Of a stretch of 64,000 nucleotides of DNA, positions 1 through 12,004 are shown piece after piece (position 1 is the stretch's first letter; every line of letters begins with the position of its first letter). The DNA lies in the NCBI GenBank assembly GCA_907165275.2, contig OU015670.1, positions 1,949,501-2,013,500 on the forward strand. The letters are read 5' to 3'. A program made the translations under genes and the position numbers. A model generated the notes under the pieces. It searched no databases. It saw only the letters and a list, made by a program, of their open reading frames with translations, and had not been told where the DNA came from. The stretch is from Zygaena filipendulae (Eukaryota; Arthropoda; Insecta; Lepidoptera; Zygaenidae).

Positions 1-273
1 ATATTATTTAGTACCTAGGTATACGCGAGCTAATGAGGCATTGTTCTTACGAACTTGCCTAAGTCCAAATATTAAGTTCAGATACAATTTCAAACAAGGT
101 GAAATAAAATGAAAACTTTTTACCTCACCACCAAAAAGTAGACGAATGCGCTCAGACATTTTCCTCTTCTTTTTTAACCGACTTCCAAAAAGGAGGTGGT
201 TATTGTATGTTAGATTGTATTTATGTTTCTTTTTTAAAGAGAAATGTTCGTATATTGAATACCTAATCACCAA

Positions 274-522
274 TCTATACCTACATAAGTATCTATAAAA
301 TGCTTTGTCCTCAATGACTGATGGATCAACACACAGCTTAAACGCTGATCGTAGAGCCCTGAAACTTGGAGGGTATGTTCTTTGTATGACGTAGGCATTC
401 GATAAGAAAGGATTTTTGAAAATTCAACCCCTAAGGGGATGAAAAGGGGTTGCAAAGTTTGTATGGAACAGTTCCGCGGGAACTTCGAAATTATCGCGGG
501 TGAAACCGCGCGGGACAGCTAG
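274..522 (+). mobile_element. Non-autonomous Helitron-like element (ATAAAATGCTTTGTCC subfamily)
   Basis: It begins with TC after an A and ends CAGCTAG before a T, which are Helitron-type termini. The body includes AACCCCTAAGGGGATG and a 3' part with CCGCGGGAACTTCG followed by GGTGAAACCGCGCG. A second near-identical copy is at 47134-47369, and partial copies at 39890-39997 and, inverted, 40850-41035. No RepHel coding sequence is present. Confidence 0.7.
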
Positions 523-768
523 TCATCAATAAATAAATGTAGGTATCTGCAAAATTTGGATTTAGGTATGCTCTTTCAACATTTATTATTAACCAATTAA
601 TTTGGCAAACACCGCGGGAACTCCGCCTCAGCCAAGGCCCAAGGGAGGTGTGTAGGTAAATACTTTTGAAATTACATTATATACACTTACACACCTAAAT
701 CTACCTATTAGTTATTCGTACGTTGCTTTTTTTGCTATGTTGTTTTAATGATTAGGTAATTAAGTATC

Positions 769-1092
769 TACTTAATATTAAGTAAAGATTAAAAAAAAAA
801 CTGCCGCAATCTGATGAGACGTACATTAAATTAATGCTAATTGGCATTAACGAATTAAGTTAAATTTGGCATTTAACGAATTCATTTAAATTTAGTTAAA
901 TGCCAATTAACATTAATTACGATAAAATTAAGTAATCTTTAAAATGACTCTGACCGCCGCACTCAGAGTCGAATTAAGTTACATCTCATTAAATGCCAAT
1001 TAACATTAATTTACTGAACGTCTCTGATTGCGGCAGTTTTGTTTTAAAAATCTATGCTTAACTAAGTAATCATTAAAGTCGACTCTGCAGAG
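769..1092. repeat. Rearranged double copy of a palindromic MITE
   Basis: Contains inverted blocks such as ACTGCCGCAATC and GATTGCGGCAGTTTTG, with AATGCCAATTAACATTAA repeated in both directions. It matches the simple palindromes at 3341-3579, 33627-33875 and 55204-55462, but here the arms are duplicated, with an internal ACCGCCGCACTCAGAGTCGA end. This suggests one copy inserted into, or recombined with, another. Confidence 0.6.
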
Positions 1093-1277
1093 TGAGCAAT
1101 AAATACTTGAATAGGTACTTGAAATGTTGAATACCTAGGTACCTACTTGATCCTTCTATAATAATTTATGATTTACTTACTTAAACCTATCTTTTAATTA
1201 AAAAAAGGTAGGTAATGCGATTGTAGTCGAAAATTGATTATTGATGAGAAAAACAGTTGGTAAATTAATTATTATAA

Positions 1278-1762
1278 GGACGCAGATAAGCTGTTACAAG
1301 CTGATACATGTTAACCCAAAACTTAAGTTATTGATTCAGAACGATTTATTGAGAGTTAGGGAACGTTTTTTAATTGGACGCAGATAAGCAATAACATGTT
1401 AACCCACAAAATTAAGTTATTGATACAGAACGATTTATTGAGAGTTAGAGAACGTTTTTTAATCATATGTTTACCTTATTACATTGTTCAAATATGTAAC
1501 AATATGTTGAACATAAAAAAATGTTGACACAAAATTACGCTACAATTTTAAAACACGATTTACTCAAAATTTCTCCAGTGTGAGTTAACACACTATTGCT
1601 TATCTATGTCCAATTATGTGTTTATCTTATTACATTGCTTAAATATGTAACTAAATATTTAACATAAAAGATGTTGACACAAAATGGCGCTATACTTTTA
1701 AAACACGATTTACTCAAAATTTCTCCAGTGTGGGTTAACACACTATTGCTTATCTATGTCCA
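1278..1762 (+). repeat. Tandem/nested MITE copies (GGACGCAGATAAGC ends)
   Basis: A 5' fragment (about 1278-1374) runs straight into a full copy (1376-1612), followed by a 3' fragment (about 1613-1762). The full copy starts GGACGCAGATAAGCAATA and ends TATTGCTTATCTATGTCC, an imperfect terminal inverted repeat of about 30 bp. Total length of a single copy is near 236 bp. The arrangement looks like recombination or slippage between copies. Confidence 0.7.
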
Positions 1763-3340
1763 TAAGTGATACGTTGCAGTAAAATAAAGTTTATTACCAA
1801 ATTGCGCATTTTATTTATGCAGTGTAAAATATAAATATACATAAGGTACCTACCTACGTAATCAATTTAATCCCGGAAAATTGTAAATTTTACAAGAATA
1901 TTGTAATCGATTCGTCACAGAAACAGAGATTAAATAATATAACACGAACAAAATTGGCAGGTATTCGTTATTGGAAGTTATTACTTATTTGTATTATTTT
2001 TTAACACAGACAAAACTTGTTGTCCTTCAAGCGTCATGCACTTCAAGGTCGGGCGACTATCCACAGTGGTCGCCGGTCGGCGGTCGCGGTCGTCGGTACC
2101 ACGGGTTGGTCGGTAGTCGGTACAGCTCTATAGTGGTCGTGCCGATGCCGCTTTACAACCAGCTTTCGGATATTTTTTATTTATAAATTACCTACAAGCT
2201 GTGCCCCGCGATTTCACCCGCGTGAAAGGTTTTCATGTAACAACTTTTTTTCCTGACATCCGATTTAAATGAAACGAAGCCATAAAAATATGTTGCTCCA
2301 GGCTAAGCTTAATCTACCTGTGAAAACCGCATGACCTAATTCGCATGCTACCTTAGGGCTAATCTCTTGCATTTATAAGGGTCTCCCCATTCATACCCTC
2401 GTCGCAAAGCCCGATCGCCTTATTATGAGAACCTATACTAGTCCTAGTAGAGACCGGCCCGGGTACCCTAAAGTCCGTGGCACTCAAGTGCAATAGGAAG
2501 GAAGAAGAAAGAAAATTGATGGATTATTTGTTATATCAGTTGTTTGGAACCCATTGTTTGGAAACTTTGCTTAGTTTGGGTCCAGGCAGTGATGTGGGAT
2601 AATGTCCAAGTATTATTATTATACTAGTTGTTCCCCGCAGTTTCACCCAGTGAAATTTCCTACTGAGTTCCCGCAGGAATTTCGGGATTATTTCCTTTTC
2701 TGTACCTACCCCTGACAACGTGTAGGTACCAACACAAAATTTCATGTTGATGCAAGCGTGAAAGCGTAACAAACAAACTCACATAAGGTAAGGAGTGCGG
2801 TGGTTAGTCATTATTTTTAATACTACAGTTCTGAGAGTACAAAAGAGGCTTTTGTAAAATAAGAGCACTTGCTCTTACTTTTGGAACCGTACCTACATAG
2901 CACGCCCGACCCGCCTTCATGTCCTCTCTAGTTAATTTATTTTCTATGTGGTATAGATAATGACGGTGGGTGAGGGTCAAAGCGCAAAAGCACAAAACCT
3001 CGACCACCGCTAGAACACTCGTATTGAACCGACTCTTGCGTCGCTACGGAGGTATATGAGAAGAGAGTATAGAGACCCCTAGAGAGAGAGTGGTGCGGGT
3101 CATCTACAGAATTCTGGAGCGCAACTAAGTACATAGGTTACTTTATTTGAGCGTTATTACAACTTCACATCGAAGTTTTATCCATCGAAAATTGACCTTT
3201 ACAGGTAACATCGAAATTGCAATAACGAAACTTTGATGTTAGCTTAAAATAAGACTTAAAGCAGATGGTAGGATATAGGGGGCTGATCTTGGAATATGTC
3301 GTGTACCTACGGTGTACAATTAGCCTTAAGTTATTGTCTT

Positions 3341-3579
3341 ACCGCCGCACTCAGAGTCGACTTTAATGATTACTTAGTTAAGTATAGATTTTTAAAACAA
3401 AACTGCCGCAATCAGAGACGTTCAGTAAATTAATGTTAATTGGCATTTAATGAGATGTAACTTAATTAGTTAAATGCCAATTAACATTTATTTATTAAAC
3501 TTTTCTGATTGCGGCAGTTTTGTTTTAAAAATCTATACTTAACTAAGTAGTCATTAAAGTCGACTCTGAGTGCGGCGGT
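3341..3579. repeat. Near-perfect palindromic MITE (ACCGCCGCACTC ends)
   Basis: The two halves are inverted copies of each other for almost the whole 239 bp: ACCGCCGCACTCAGAGTCG at the left, the inverse at the right, with AACTGCCGCAATC mirrored internally. Related copies lie at 769-1092, 33627-33875 and 55204-55462. The element could form a long hairpin as single-stranded DNA or RNA. No coding potential. Confidence 0.8.
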
Positions 3580-4058
3580 GAGAGTTTAATATTTTTTGTT
3601 GGTTGTATGATCGTTGGTAATCCAAATAAAGAAAATAAAGTAAAATACTGTATAGGATATGAGTTTAATACTAAGGATAGAAAATGCGGGTACCTACCAC
3701 CTATAGTGACCCCTAAAAGTTTATGTAGTTTCACAATCAGCATTTGCAAAAAAAAACTCTTACTTACACAAAATGTAACAAATGGGAAACCCCCGAATCG
3801 TAGACGTAGGTATACCTATACCACAGATAATAATTATAATATGTACTATACTCCTGTACCTACCTTGTAAATAGGAACCGGTTTTTAACTACAATATGCT
3901 TTGCCTGGTTTCGAAGAAAAGATCGGCATTGCAGTAACAGGAAAACTCATAAGGCTGATAATGAAGAAACACGGATCTCACACTTCGCGCAAGCAAATGA
4001 CTACCAATTAAGTAAATACATAATTATAGGCATGGACTGAGGCATGGACGGGGTATGA

Positions 4059-4190
4059 AAATCAATAGTACATTGTTATCCTAGGGGTGAAAGTAACTTA
4101 TTTAGTCCCGAGAGCGAGGGCGCCAATAGATCGAGGGACTAAATAAGTCTTTCTCCTGAGGGTAACACTGTGCTTTTCATTACGAATGCA
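4059..4190. repeat. Short palindromic repeat
   Basis: ATGAAAA...CTTATTTAGTCCC is mirrored by GGGACTAAATAAGT...CTTTTCAT, giving arms around GAGAGCGAGGGCGCC. It is a probable MITE; no target duplication was resolved. Confidence 0.5.
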
Positions 4191-4870
4191 AGGAAAGTCA
4201 AAATAAAAATAGTAATTAGCTAAAGAAAAAAATGAGTGAATTTTATTTTACATAAATCAACCATTAGGTGTGCTACTGGCCAGTAAGTATGCCCCCTATG
4301 ACATAAAAAAAAACTTGAGTTTCTGCAGTATCCAGCTGTCAGTTAAAAGCGATTCTCCCTAGGGCTGAAAAGGGTTACTTTCAACCCGCTTCTCAGGCAA
4401 CTTCAGACCTACTTTCCGAGTATTAGTAATGAAAAATTATATTCAGTCCCGTCAGAATATAATCCTACCGTGAAAGTGTGGATGTTTGAATGATTGTTAG
4501 GTACTCAATCACGCAAAAACGGCTGACCGGATTTGGGTGAAATTTGGCATGCACGTGCCCCGCGCTTTCACACGCGGTAATTTCGGAGTTCCCACGGGTA
4601 TTCCGGGATAAAAAGTACCCTATATACTTCTCTGTATCCCTGACAAAGTGCATGCAAAATTTTATTCAAATCCGTTCAGCCGTTTTTGCGTGATTGAGTA
4701 ACAAACATCCAAACATCCACACTTTCACATTTATAATACATAGTAGGATTCTCGCTTGACTTGAATATTTTCCATAATGGTCACCTGTTACGTGGCGCTG
4801 TCGTCGCGCTGGGGGCTCGGGGGTGGAAGCGTACAAACAAACAAAATCACATTTCGTACGTGTAATATTT

Positions 4871-5105
4871 GGACGCAGATAAGCAATAACATGTTAACCC
4901 ACAAAATTAAATTATTGTTTCAGAACGATTTATTGAGAGTTAGGGAACGTTATTAATTATGTGTTTACCTTATTACATCGCTTAAATATGTAACTAAATA
5001 TTGAACATAAAAAATGTTGACACAAAATGGCGGTCCTACTTTTAAAACACGATTTACTCAAAATTTCTCCAGTGTGGGTTAACACACTATTGCTTATCTA
5101 TGTCC
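4871..5105 (+). repeat. MITE, GGACGCAGATAAGC family
   Basis: Complete copy: starts GGACGCAGATAAGCAATA and ends TGCTTATCTATGTCC. About 235 bp, no coding capacity. The flanks are A/T-rich and the target duplication is ambiguous. Confidence 0.75.
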
Positions 5106-5331
5106 ATTTAGGATGGACCTATAAGAACACTTTAAAAAAATTTTGTTCGCGAGGAAAACAGCTACCTAGTTTATTATAATTTAGATACCTAGCTACAACA
5201 ACAAAAAAATTAATAATCAAGAAGAGTTTAAATGCACTCAACTGCTTCACAAAAGAAACCACTGATGACCGTTTTTGGGATGCTGCTTAATTATGAGAGG
5301 AAGGTGTTTCAAGGTTAGGTAATATCTTGCA

Positions 5332-5673
5332 TCTATACACACATAAATAAAATTGAAGTGTCTGTTTTTAATTTCAAATTAGCAGCTTTTCACAAGATGA
5401 AAGTATATACTTACACAACAAAAAACCTACGTACGTACTTATTTACAAAAATATTAAAAAAAAATCCGTGTGTCTGTTTGTTCCGGCCATGAACCAATAA
5501 AACTATTCATGGTTCCGGCTAATCTAAGAAACGGCTGCACCGATTTTAACGGGACTTTCACTGGCAGATAGCTGATGTTATAAAGAGTAACTTATAGGCT
5601 ACTTTTATTTCAGAAAGAAATGTTCCTGCGTGAATCTGAAACTCACGCGGGTGAAACCGCGGGGCACAGCTAG
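5332..5673 (+). mobile_element. Non-autonomous Helitron-like element
   Basis: Begins TCTATACACACATAAATAAA and ends GGGGCACAGCTAG followed by T. Internal blocks (GGTTCCGGCTAATCTAAG, GGGTGAAACCGCGGGGC) are shared with 8082-8383. No protein-coding content. Confidence 0.65.
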
Positions 5674-5734
5674 TAGTACGATATGATTTCTTTTTTATCT
5701 ATGTATTACTATAGCATTTAATATATATAGATAA

Positions 5735-5933
5735 CTAGCTGTGCCCCGCGGTTTCACCCGCGGCATTTTCGGAGTTCCCGCGGGAATTCCGGGATAAAAA
5801 GTACCCTATGTCCTTCTCTGTATCTACCCCTTGAGCTTGACCACGTAATATACAAATTTTCATGATGACCGGTTAAATCGTTAAGGCGTAAAAGCGTAAC
5901 AGACAGACAGACAGCAATTATAATGTTAGTAGA
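5735..5933 (-). mobile_element. Non-autonomous Helitron-like element (inverted)
   Basis: Reads CTAGCTGTGCCCCGCGGTTT on the plus strand, then GGAGTTCCCGCGGGAATTCC, and ends near TAATGTTAGTAGAGA. This is the reverse complement of the TCCTACTAATATTATAAA...CTAG family. About 200 bp. Confidence 0.65.
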
Positions 5934-7393
5934 GATATTATTTACAAAAGTACTGTCTACCCTTTCGTGGGGGAGGACGCCATGATCATAGTTAACCTCT
6001 TTTATTTATATTATAAGGATGACAGAGTTTTATCTCCCTATTTCCAAATTCCAGCACTAAATTACACCTACTTGTTTTGTACCGAACTAGCCGTTCCGCG
6101 CGTTTAAACCCGCGATAATTTCGGAGTTCCCGCGGGAATTCCGGATTACAATATAGTCTATGTTACTCAGGGATAATGTAGCTTTCTCACGGTAAAAGAA
6201 TTTTTGAAATCGGTCCAGTAATTTTTGAGTTACTTAAATCGTAACAAACAAACAAACAAAAAATCAAATATTTCCTCTTTATAATATTATAGTAGTATAG
6301 ATAGCTACTGACCCACGATTTCAACCGTATCAGTGGAAATCCCCGCAGGAATTCTCAATTAAAAAATCTCAATAAAAATTTAAAGCTAGCTTCATGTAGT
6401 TTTCTACGTGAAAGAATTACTTATAAGAATTGGTTCAGTAGGTACCTAGGTATTAATTCCAGAACAAACTTAGTTCCAGAAATTCCCTTTAAAACGCGAT
6501 AAAAGTAAGTGATTATCTACTCGCATATTTATAAAAAAATAGCTATATTTCCTCTATGGCGCCATAAAATGTCTTTTGTTTTTCTTTTTTTTTCAGCGGG
6601 CGCGAACGGGACGGAAAAATGCACAGATAAATATTTTATTCCAACTATTTTATTCATAGTTTATTCCAACTTAATTAAATAAAAAATTGTTAGCAAAAAC
6701 TAAATTTAAATTGAAAAAATTAAATAAAAATGCCTTACAGTTCCCATTGTGTCCCGATCCAACACCACCGCTTTGAGGGAGTGCGATGTTCACAAGAAAG
6801 CAATTAAAAAATAATAATTTAATCAATAAATACTGCTTGTTTAGAGACATAATGTTTTACTCTATTATTATTTGGTGAAAAAAAAAAAAAAAACCTTAGG
6901 CGCGAAATATCACCATTTCATCAACGACCGTTGCGTTGACTTTTTTTTTAAATTGAAATTGCAACAACTATGACCACAGTCTACCTATAAGAATCCACAT
7001 GCTTTTGATTTGAGAATTCCGCGCGAACTGAATATTTGTGCATAGGTGTGAGCAAAACCACAATCTCAAACCATTTAACAAAAAGTGCAATCGAAAACGT
7101 ACTTTAAGTCTTAAGAATTTAATAACAAATTTAAATAATAAAACTTCGGATAAGATGTATCGGAAATAGTCGAATGTACCGGCTCATAGTTATAACCCAA
7201 CCAGTTTTCAATGTCACGACAATACATGATTACAAGAAAACCATGCTATCATCAATAAATAAAAAACACTAATTCTATTAATAGATATAATTGAATTTTT
7301 TTTAAACTAAATGTTTTGATTGAAAAATCTTTATGCGACCGGTTTTTATTTAATCACTAGCTTGCTATCCAGAATTTCGTACGTGTAATAATT

Positions 7394-7626
7394 GGACGCA
7401 GATAAGCAATAACATGTTAACCCACAAAACGACGTTATTGATTCAGAACAATTTATTGAGAGTTAGAGAACGTTTATTAATTATATGTTTACCTTATTAC
7501 ATTTTTTAAATATGTAACTAAATATTGAACATAAAAATGTTAAAACAAAATGGCGCTATAATTTTAAAACTTTAATTTACTCAAAATTTCTCGAGTGCGG
7601 GTTAACACACTATTGCTTATCTATGT
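7394..7626 (+). repeat. MITE, GGACGCAGATAAGC family
   Basis: Full-length copy of about 233 bp with the same terminal inverted repeats as 4871-5105; flanking bases ATT and AAT. Confidence 0.75.
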
Positions 7627-8081
7627 CCAATTATGAACTTTAAGTTTTAATAAACCAATAATAAACTGGGGTACGGTAGCCTGGGGTGCCACTGGGGTGC
7701 TGGGGTACGTAGGTATACTGTATCGCAGCATGGGCAGTCGCATCGCAAAAATATTGCATTCCCGCGGGATATCCAACAGCTAAAAACCTAGTTTCAAGTT
7801 CAAACCTATAGTCTAAATAAAAACTATCGGTAAACCAAACGTGATTGATCCGCGATCCTCCTTCTAAAAAGCCTTTAAAAGTTCCTAGTGGAAAAAAATT
7901 ACCTCTCAAATAAGGTTACTTCAAGTAAAATAAATGCCACCACGCTGTTACGTAAACTTCCACCCACATTTCGGCCAAGACGCCCAAGGTTGACGTTCGC
8001 TGACATTTTTGAATGACGAATGACGAATAATAATTTAAAATGTATAATTATGCCCAAATTAAGATACGTTACAAAAAAAAA

Positions 8082-8383
8082 TCTATATGTATAAATAAAA
8101 TTTAGGTGTCTGTTTGTAATTCCAAATTAAAAGCTTTTCACTAAATGCATATGAAAGTATACCTATACCGTAATGTTAGGTACCTACTTATTTAGAAAAA
8201 TCAATTATTTTAATTTTTCTCTGTCTGTTTGTCTGTTTGTTCCGACTTCCGGCTAATCTCTGAAACGGATGGACCGACTTTAACGGGACTTTCACTGGCC
8301 GATAGCTGATGTTATCGGGCTACTTTTATTTTAGAAAAAATAGTTCCGAAACTCACGCGGGTGAGACCGTGGGGCACAGCTAG
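8082..8383 (+). mobile_element. Non-autonomous Helitron-like element
   Basis: Begins TCTATATGTATAAATAAA, ends GGGGCACAGCTAG before T. Same subfamily as 5332-5673. Confidence 0.6.
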
Positions 8384-8519
8384 TTGGTTATATGAATGTT
8401 AGGTATCTACCTCTACCTACCTAAACAAGTTTATTAGTTTACCTACATAGATAAAGGTGCGGTGGCCTTTCGTAATTCGTTAATATAGTTAGGTAAATCT
8501 TTAATCTACAAATAAAATT

Positions 8520-8862
8520 AATTGGCTACTTGACAAATTTTTTTTTAGTCCGTCGTGACTCGTGTAGATTAGTAAAAAATATTGGACACGTATTTTTTCT
8601 TTTTTTACGTGATCAAAAAATAACGACGATACACTGAGTTGAAATTTCGCGTGACGTCACAACCCGGTGCAGTTTGTATGGGGCTTATAATGAAATTTGA
8701 CGTCACGAGTCCCCCACCCTAAACTTTAATACGCTTTATCTATATTTATTTTCATTAATTTGAAAAAGCAAAAATACGTGTTTATAATTTTTTTATTTTC
8801 TAAGTGACGGACTAATTAGAATTACCATTTTCATAGGTACCTTGGAGAATACCCACGTTTGT
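8520..8862 (-). repeat. CRE-bearing palindromic MITE
   Basis: Member of a family of about 14 copies in the window, with conserved TTAGTCCGTC near one end and GACGGACTAA near the other. Internally it carries GTGACGTCAC-type palindromes and the block TAAACTTTAATGCG. About 300 bp, largely self-complementary. Confidence 0.65.
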
Positions 8863-9103
8863 CTCGCTAAAACTCGAGAACGGCTGAACCGATTTGGCTA
8901 ATTGAAGTTCAGGGAAGGTTTAAGAAGTAAATTAGGCTACTATGGTCTATGAAAGCCTGCGAGAAATTCAGAAACTCACACGGGTGAAGCCGCGGCACAG
9001 TTAGTTGGTAAATAATTTAGTACTAGGTTAAACTGAACAAACTAGTTTATTGCACTTTTTTCTTTTGATATCACACCAACTATGGAATTATAGAATCATA
9101 TTT

Positions 9104-9307
9104 GGACAAAGATAAGCAATAGTGTGTTAACCCACATTTAACCCACAAATTTGTGTCAATATTTTTTTATGTTCAACATTTTGTTACATATTTAAAAAAT
9201 GTAATAAGGTAAACACATAATTAAAAAACGCTCTGTAGCTCTAAATAAATCGTTCTGTATCAATAACTTAATTTTGTGGGTTAACATGTTATTGCTTATC
9301 TGCGTCC
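9104..9307 (-). repeat. MITE, GGACGCAGATAAGC family (inverted, internally deleted)
   Basis: The right end reads TTATTGCTTATCTGCGTCC, so the copy is inverted relative to 4871-5105. It is shorter (about 204 bp). It lies about 45 bp past the stop codon of the minus-strand gene ending at 9352 and may contribute to its 3' UTR. Confidence 0.7.
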
Positions 9308-9351
9308 ATTTGCAGTAGGTACTTTTATGTTTTTCTGTGCTAAATCAAATG

Positions 9352-9897
9352 CTAGTCCATCGGTTCGTGGTCCATAGACAAATAACTATTATAACTCGTG
9401 ACAGAAGTCTCGCCCTCAGATTCATCGATCTCAGATTTCGAGACCTTCTCCTTTAATGAACACTTACTCTTCAGTTTAGCAGAGTCCTTGCTCAATTCCG
9501 AGTCTTTTTTGTTCAAAAGTGAACAATTCGAATCTTTATCCGATTTACAGGTTGGGTTCAGTGTTAATGGCGCCAAAATGGAGTTTGGCCTATGCTTCGC
9601 GGGTTCTATATTTAAAACTTGAAGGAGGTCAAGGTCGCCAGAGGTGCCGCATGTTTTGAACTCAATGGAGCTTAAATACTGGCAGCTTTTATTTATTTTC
9701 ATTTTTCTGTATTTCGCCCTGGAAGTTGTACGTTTTTTCACGCCGGATTTCACTTTGGTGACGTGTGACTTGTTGACTTTTCTCTTGAAGTTCTTGTTGT
9801 TCCTCGATCTCGAGTACGTTTTTTTCGTTCTATTCCTGCGGCGTTTCGTCACAGAGACATCTCGGGTAGGAATATTCTTATTCAAAGCAGTTGTCAC
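9352..9897 (-). CDS. Unrecognised basic nuclear-type protein, exon 4 (terminal)
   Basis: This is the last coding exon of a four-exon minus-strand gene. It has 181 codons and a TAG stop at 9352-9354. The acceptor just above 9897 reads TTTCTTCTTATAG on the minus strand, and the exon opens in phase 0 with GTG ACA, so GTG is internal and not a start. The first 70 or so residues are extremely Lys/Arg-rich (runs such as KRRRNRTKKTYSRSRNNK). The last 50 are Ser/Asp/Glu-rich, ending YLSMDHEPMD. This basic-then-acidic layout suits a chromatin or RNA-associated protein, but I recognise no family. It could also be a sperm chromatin protein. The open frame of 546 bp in AT-rich DNA, with matching phases upstream, supports a real gene. 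Confidence 0.6.
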   Translation of the reverse strand: MTTALNKNIPTRDVSVTKRRRNRTKKTYSRSRNNKNFKRKVNKSHVTKVKSGVKKRTTSRAKYRKMKINKSCQYLSSIEFKTCGTSGDLDLLQVLNIEPAKHRPNSILAPLTLNPTCKSDKDSNCSLLNKKDSELSKDSAKLKSKCSLKEKVSKSEIDESEGETSVTSYNSYLSMDHEPMD

Positions 9898-10196
9898 CTA
9901 TAAGAAGAAATCTGTTAAGAATAATGACGAAACAAAGTTTTTTATACGGATGGTCCTTTGAGCCGGATAAAGTTTTTTATGAAAATATAAGAGCCCTATT
10001 GACGGCTTTTCTTCTATGTGTTGAGTCTTGTGTCCTGCACACTACAGTGTCAATGTGAGTTCAAAGGCTAGGTTAACCGTTATTAAGCTGCAAGATCATT
10101 CAATTTCTTCAGTTTCCACTCCAATGCACGCAACACTGCAGTGCATTAGCACTCAGCAAGACTTAAGTTTTGCTGAGTGGTAGGGACTAGGGTCAC

Positions 10197-10251
10197 CTTG
10201 GTGAGACACCGCCGCGCCGCTGCCGCTTTGCCAGCTCGTCGCGCAGCTACA
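10197..10251 (-). pseudogene. Duplicated, frameshifted fragment of exon 3
   Basis: On the minus strand this reads CTGCGCGACGAGCTGGC then AAGCGG, followed by a diverged stretch and the same TCACCAAGGTGAC donor as the end of real exon 3 (10701). The shared block continues on the plus strand as GCAGTGCATTAG in both copies. An inserted GC-rich segment breaks the frame, so this looks like a dead exon from a local duplication. Confidence 0.55.
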
Positions 10252-10446
10252 GGCGCCTACCCCCTTTGCTTTGCCAAGTTGACAACCTGAAATCGTTATT
10301 GCTATAGAAAACCAAGAAACATGAGTAATCAGTTGAAAAATGACTTTTGATTAGACGAATATTCGTAGGTAACCACCTGATATGACGATAAGTGACTTGG
10401 TTTTCTACAGCGATATCTATAACGATGATAGATTGTAAACTTGACT

Positions 10447-10556
10447 AAGGCGTGGGCCACACATAAATGGCGTCGGGCGCGGACATGGCACGGGCGGCTT
10501 CCTATTCCATAAAATTTGAATGGCATAGGAAACCACCCGTTTATATGTGGCCTGCG
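10447..10556. repeat. Short palindromic repeat between the exon copies
   Basis: GGCCACACATAAATGG is mirrored by TTTATATGTGGCC about 80 bases later, with further pairing of GGCTTCCTATTCCAT and ATGGCATAGGAAACC. A MITE-like hairpin inserted between the duplicated exon fragments. Confidence 0.45.
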
Positions 10557-10700
10557 CCTAAGGGTGCTGTTTTTACACTGCAAGGTCGCTCACTTGCCCG
10601 CCGCCGCCGCCGCCAGCCTCGCAGTGCACTCGGTTTACGCTCCGTTTCACGCAGCAATGCAGTGCATTAGAAAGTCAGATAGGTACAGTAGCAGTGTCAC

Positions 10701-10859
10701 CTTGGTGAGGGAACGCCGCTTCGCCAGCTCGTCGCGCAGCTTCGGGTAGCCGCTGTTGTGCTGTTCCACCTGACTTACGGGGTCACTCGCCTGCTTGCCG
10801 CGAGCTTCATACTCCGCTTGGTGCTCATCGTAGAATATGTCGGCGCCGTTGCGCTTCTT
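10701..10859 (-). CDS. Unrecognised basic nuclear-type protein, exon 3
   Basis: 53 codons, flanked by a minus-strand acceptor CGGTTTCCAG and a donor AAG/GTGACA. It starts and ends in phase 0, joining to exon 2 (11397) and exon 4 (9897). The peptide begins KKRNGADIFYDEHQAEYEA and ends DELAKRRSLTK. It is charged and probably helical; no known domain was identified. GC-rich compared with its surroundings. Confidence 0.6.
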
Positions 10860-11396
10860 CTGGAAACCGATTGACTCACTATAAATTCACCATATAAAAA
10901 TTGTTAGATCCGTAGGTACACAAACGGTGCCGCTGTTGTAGTTGCGAGCACCTCTAAAACGCTATGGCTTAATGCCACACTACAAAGAGCTTCGCTTATC
11001 ACTAAGGGTCAAGCTAATCGCCGAGTGACTAATCCTAGACAAACATGCCTATTGCTTATCTACTATCGCGACTGGCCACATTGCCATCGCATGGTAACCA
11101 GCTATGCACCTACCTATTAAGAGCGTCGCTTGCAGTGTCGGCCACCTGCGATGTCTCTAGCGCTAGGCTAGGATTAGTCACTCAGCGAGTAACTTGACTC
11201 TTAGCAATAAGGAAGCTCTTTGTTGTGTGGCCTTAGCCTTAATGGTTTGAACTGTGAACACAACAGAGTCACAACCATGGTTATATACTCTTTGGTCACA
11301 ACAGAGCATCCACTACCCATCAGAAGATTTTTTCCAATTTTCTGTTCTCGTGGCACTATATACAAATAAAATTATCGTTAGTTTGTGAGTTCTTAC

Positions 11397-11447
11397 ATCC
11401 GGTGACATGCGGGCCTTGCTCAGCTCCATGATCAAGGTCACTGCTTG
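11397..11447 (-). CDS. Unrecognised basic nuclear-type protein, exon 2
   Basis: A 51-bp micro-exon of 17 codons (QAVTLIMELSKARMSPD). The minus-strand acceptor is GGTGTCAG and the donor GAT/GTAAGA. Phase 0 on both sides, consistent with exons 1 and 3. Called from splice signals and phase, so less certain than exon 4. Confidence 0.5.
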
Positions 11448-11737
11448 CTGACACCAATGTCGTCGTGCCTACATTGCCGCTGTAGCCTGTAATCCCCAAC
11501 TGGCGTCCGTAGTTAGGTACTTATGGTATAGGTGCTTATTATAGTACCTATATTGGTCGCAACACGTCGCTTTTGCATTGATTTTTACCGTGCTGTCTTA
11601 GCGAATTCACAAAAGTGACTATGATGGTTGCATGTTAAAGTTATTATAAACCGGAACCTAATGATTTTAGTTGGTAGGATAAAATATTACTATTGTTTAG
11701 TGGTCGGCATTACTATGATTATTATATCTATAAGGTT

Positions 11738-11886
11738 GGCGCCACAGTCTCTGCGGCGGCGGCAGCGGCAAAAACAAATGGTAGACAACATAAGAAGTAG
11801 GGCCACAGCTCGCGCCGCTGATAGCTGTGGCGTACTTCGTATGTTGTCTACCATTTGTTTTTGCCGCTGCCGCCGAGACTGTGGCC
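11738..11886. repeat. Palindromic GC-rich MITE (GGCGCCACAGTCTC ends)
   Basis: About 149 bp with long inverted arms: CCACAGTCTCTGCGGCGG against CCGCCGAGACTGTGG, and CAAATGGTAGACAACAT mirrored. It sits in intron 1 of the minus-strand gene. A second copy is inside another palindrome at 40571-40720. Confidence 0.7.
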
Positions 11887-12004
11887 AAGGGATAAGGCGT
11901 CGGCCGTCGGCCTAGGTACTGACTACTGTATCTACGTGTCTCCAGAACTAATGAAACCACGCGGTGCTGCGGGCAATAACTAGAAGAGTTAGTCAAAAGC
12001 CAAC

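Larger units (their letters stand above)
1..9351. other. Gene-free, repeat-filled region
   Basis: No coding region is supported here. Short open frames are interrupted, lack splice logic, or lie inside repeats. The stretch holds Helitron-like elements (274-522, 2624-2800, 5332-5673, 5735-5933, 8082-8383), palindromic MITEs (769-1092, 3341-3579, 4059-4190), MITEs with GGACGCAGATAAGC ends (1278-1762, 4871-5105, 7394-7626, 9104-9307) and a CRE-bearing MITE (about 8520-8862). The remainder is AT-rich DNA in which I see nothing. Confidence 0.7.

Noticed and set aside
7640..7909. 89-codon minus-strand frame with a protein-like look
   Set aside because: No splice sites, no recognisable domain, lies in repeat-rich DNA; treated as chance.
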